A stretch of 64,000 nt of DNA from Cyanobacteria bacterium SIG30 (GTDB lineage Bacteria > Cyanobacteriota > Vampirovibrionia > Gastranaerophilales > Gastranaerophilaceae): contig SUTW01000003.1 in assembly GCA_015152475.1 (NCBI GenBank), forward strand, positions 124,001 through 188,000, written 5' to 3'. The translations under genes were made by a program, and so were the position numbers. Position 1 is the first letter of the stretch. Every line of letters starts with the position of its first letter. This document shows, one piece after another, positions 63,561 to 64,000 of this stretch. The notes below the pieces were generated by a model. It searched no databases. It had not been told where the DNA came from and saw only the letters and a program-made list of their open reading frames with translations.

Positions 63561-64000
63561 TTATTTTAAATTCAACTTAAAAATTTTATTTAGCCAATAT
63601 TTCAAAGGTGTTATTTTCTTATCGGTCTCACCTCTTAAATATGCATGCCCGCCATATTTGTAATGATGTTTTTTTACTATTTCAATTTTAATATCATCAC
63701 AAAATGGTTTTATTTTCCAGCGACTAGGATAACAATAATTTGGATTCATCACAAGAATATTCTTATTTAAAAGATATTTATTAATCATACTCTGATCATG
63801 AAATTCTGGAATTGCATCATTTTCAATATCTTCTTTTGTCATCAAAGAAATTTCTTTGGACATTTTAATAAAATCGTTAATCCTGCCCCCATTAAAACCA
63901 CCCATAAAATAATATTCCCCTTCGCCAAAAGGTATATATGCGCTTGATTTTTCATTTCTACAATAAGGGTGGTCATCAGGTGCTTCGTAATAATGATCAG
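63561..64000 (-). CDS. Family 6 glycosyltransferase (ABO blood-group type), partial
   Basis: Cut at its N-terminus by the window edge; 146 codons are readable from 63998. Motifs match GT6: AYIPFGEGEYYFMGGFNGG (ABO enzymes: AYIPKDEGDFYYMGGFFGG) and EFHDQSMINKYLL (WHDESHLNKYLL). GT6 enzymes transfer Gal or GalNAc alpha-1,3 to a galactose acceptor, making A/B or related antigens. Bacterial members lack the stem and membrane anchor. The metal-binding motif lies beyond the edge, so donor and metal use cannot be judged. An ATG at 63905 is internal. Probably in one operon with the WaaE-like gene. Confidence 0.85.
   Translation of the reverse strand, partial: DHYYEAPDDHPYCRNEKSSAYIPFGEGEYYFMGGFNGGRINDFIKMSKEISLMTKEDIENDAIPEFHDQSMINKYLLNKNILVMNPNYCYPSRWKIKPFCDDIKIEIVKKHHYKYGGHAYLRGETDKKITPLKYWLNKIFKLNLK

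Overview
The window is about 30% G+C, densely coded and reads as one stretch of bacterial chromosome. I see no insertion sequence, prophage, CRISPR array or gap longer than 300 bases. The best fit is a non-photosynthetic relative of cyanobacteria (Vampirovibrionia/Melainabacteria, probably gut Gastranaerophilales). The support is: very low G+C; lipid A and LPS-transport genes (lpxB, lpxI, lptA/lptC types) beside a SpoIID-type wall protein; HydF, which implies an anaerobe with [FeFe]-hydrogenase; cyanobacteria-like adjacencies (lysA-cdaA, nusB-ftsY, an enlarged NusB); and several proteins I recognise in no other group. No 16S gene is present, so the assignment is an inference.

Layout. 1-8089: a cut-off zinc-ribbon protein, a glucan operon (GH77 then GH57), and a two-unit M16 peptidase. 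8093-11888: spoIID-like, murJ and tsaC-like genes in one operon. 11964-14664: a PAS histidine kinase divergent from an HD-GYP response regulator. 14676-16334: a short UvrC. 16858-21795: a PerM-type permease, a radical SAM protein, a HisC-HAD fusion and HisB in one operon. 21861-24097: lysA-cdaA. 24103-30892: lptC, lptA, lpxI, lpxB, pgsA, trmL and a GH38 mannosidase packed head to tail. 31022-36146: small unknowns, a possible papain-like cysteine peptidase, a stand-alone OLD-type TOPRIM protein, a ribbon-helix-helix protein, HydF and a membrane protein. 36168-39830: tRNA-Cys, recO, a possible degenerate Sir2 protein and pilT. 40058-44279: a Gly/Tyr-rich membrane protein, uvrB and two tandem thymidylate-kinase-like genes. 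44355-51078: a membrane protein, miaA, trxB, a secreted protein, glyS, nusB and ftsY. 51081-56112: an unknown, recN, nadK, yajQ, rpsU and a YtxH/DUF948/YtxH cluster. 56358-60814: a small unknown, a membrane protein, a PHP phosphoesterase and gyrA. 60924-64000: four glycosyltransferases (GT2, GT8, GT2 and a cut-off GT6 of the ABO blood-group type), probably a surface-glycan locus.

How the genes work together. The largest block builds the outer envelope: lipid A (LpxI, LpxB), LPS transport (LptC, LptA), phospholipid (PgsA), peptidoglycan (MurJ, LysA, SpoIID-like) and surface sugars. A second theme is nucleotide signalling: CdaA makes c-di-AMP, the HD-GYP regulator should degrade c-di-GMP, and YajQ is a reported c-di-GMP binder. 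PilT supplies twitching motility. UvrB, UvrC, RecN and RecO are repair proteins.

Most worth a second look: a short N-[VIL]-[SN]-F-x-[GA]-N motif outside the conserved cores of otherwise unrelated proteins; the possible cysteine peptidase; the possible inactive sirtuin downstream of pilT; the GT6 enzyme; the HisC-HAD fusion; and an architecture in which ten of thirteen convergent gene pairs have no room for a terminator between them.
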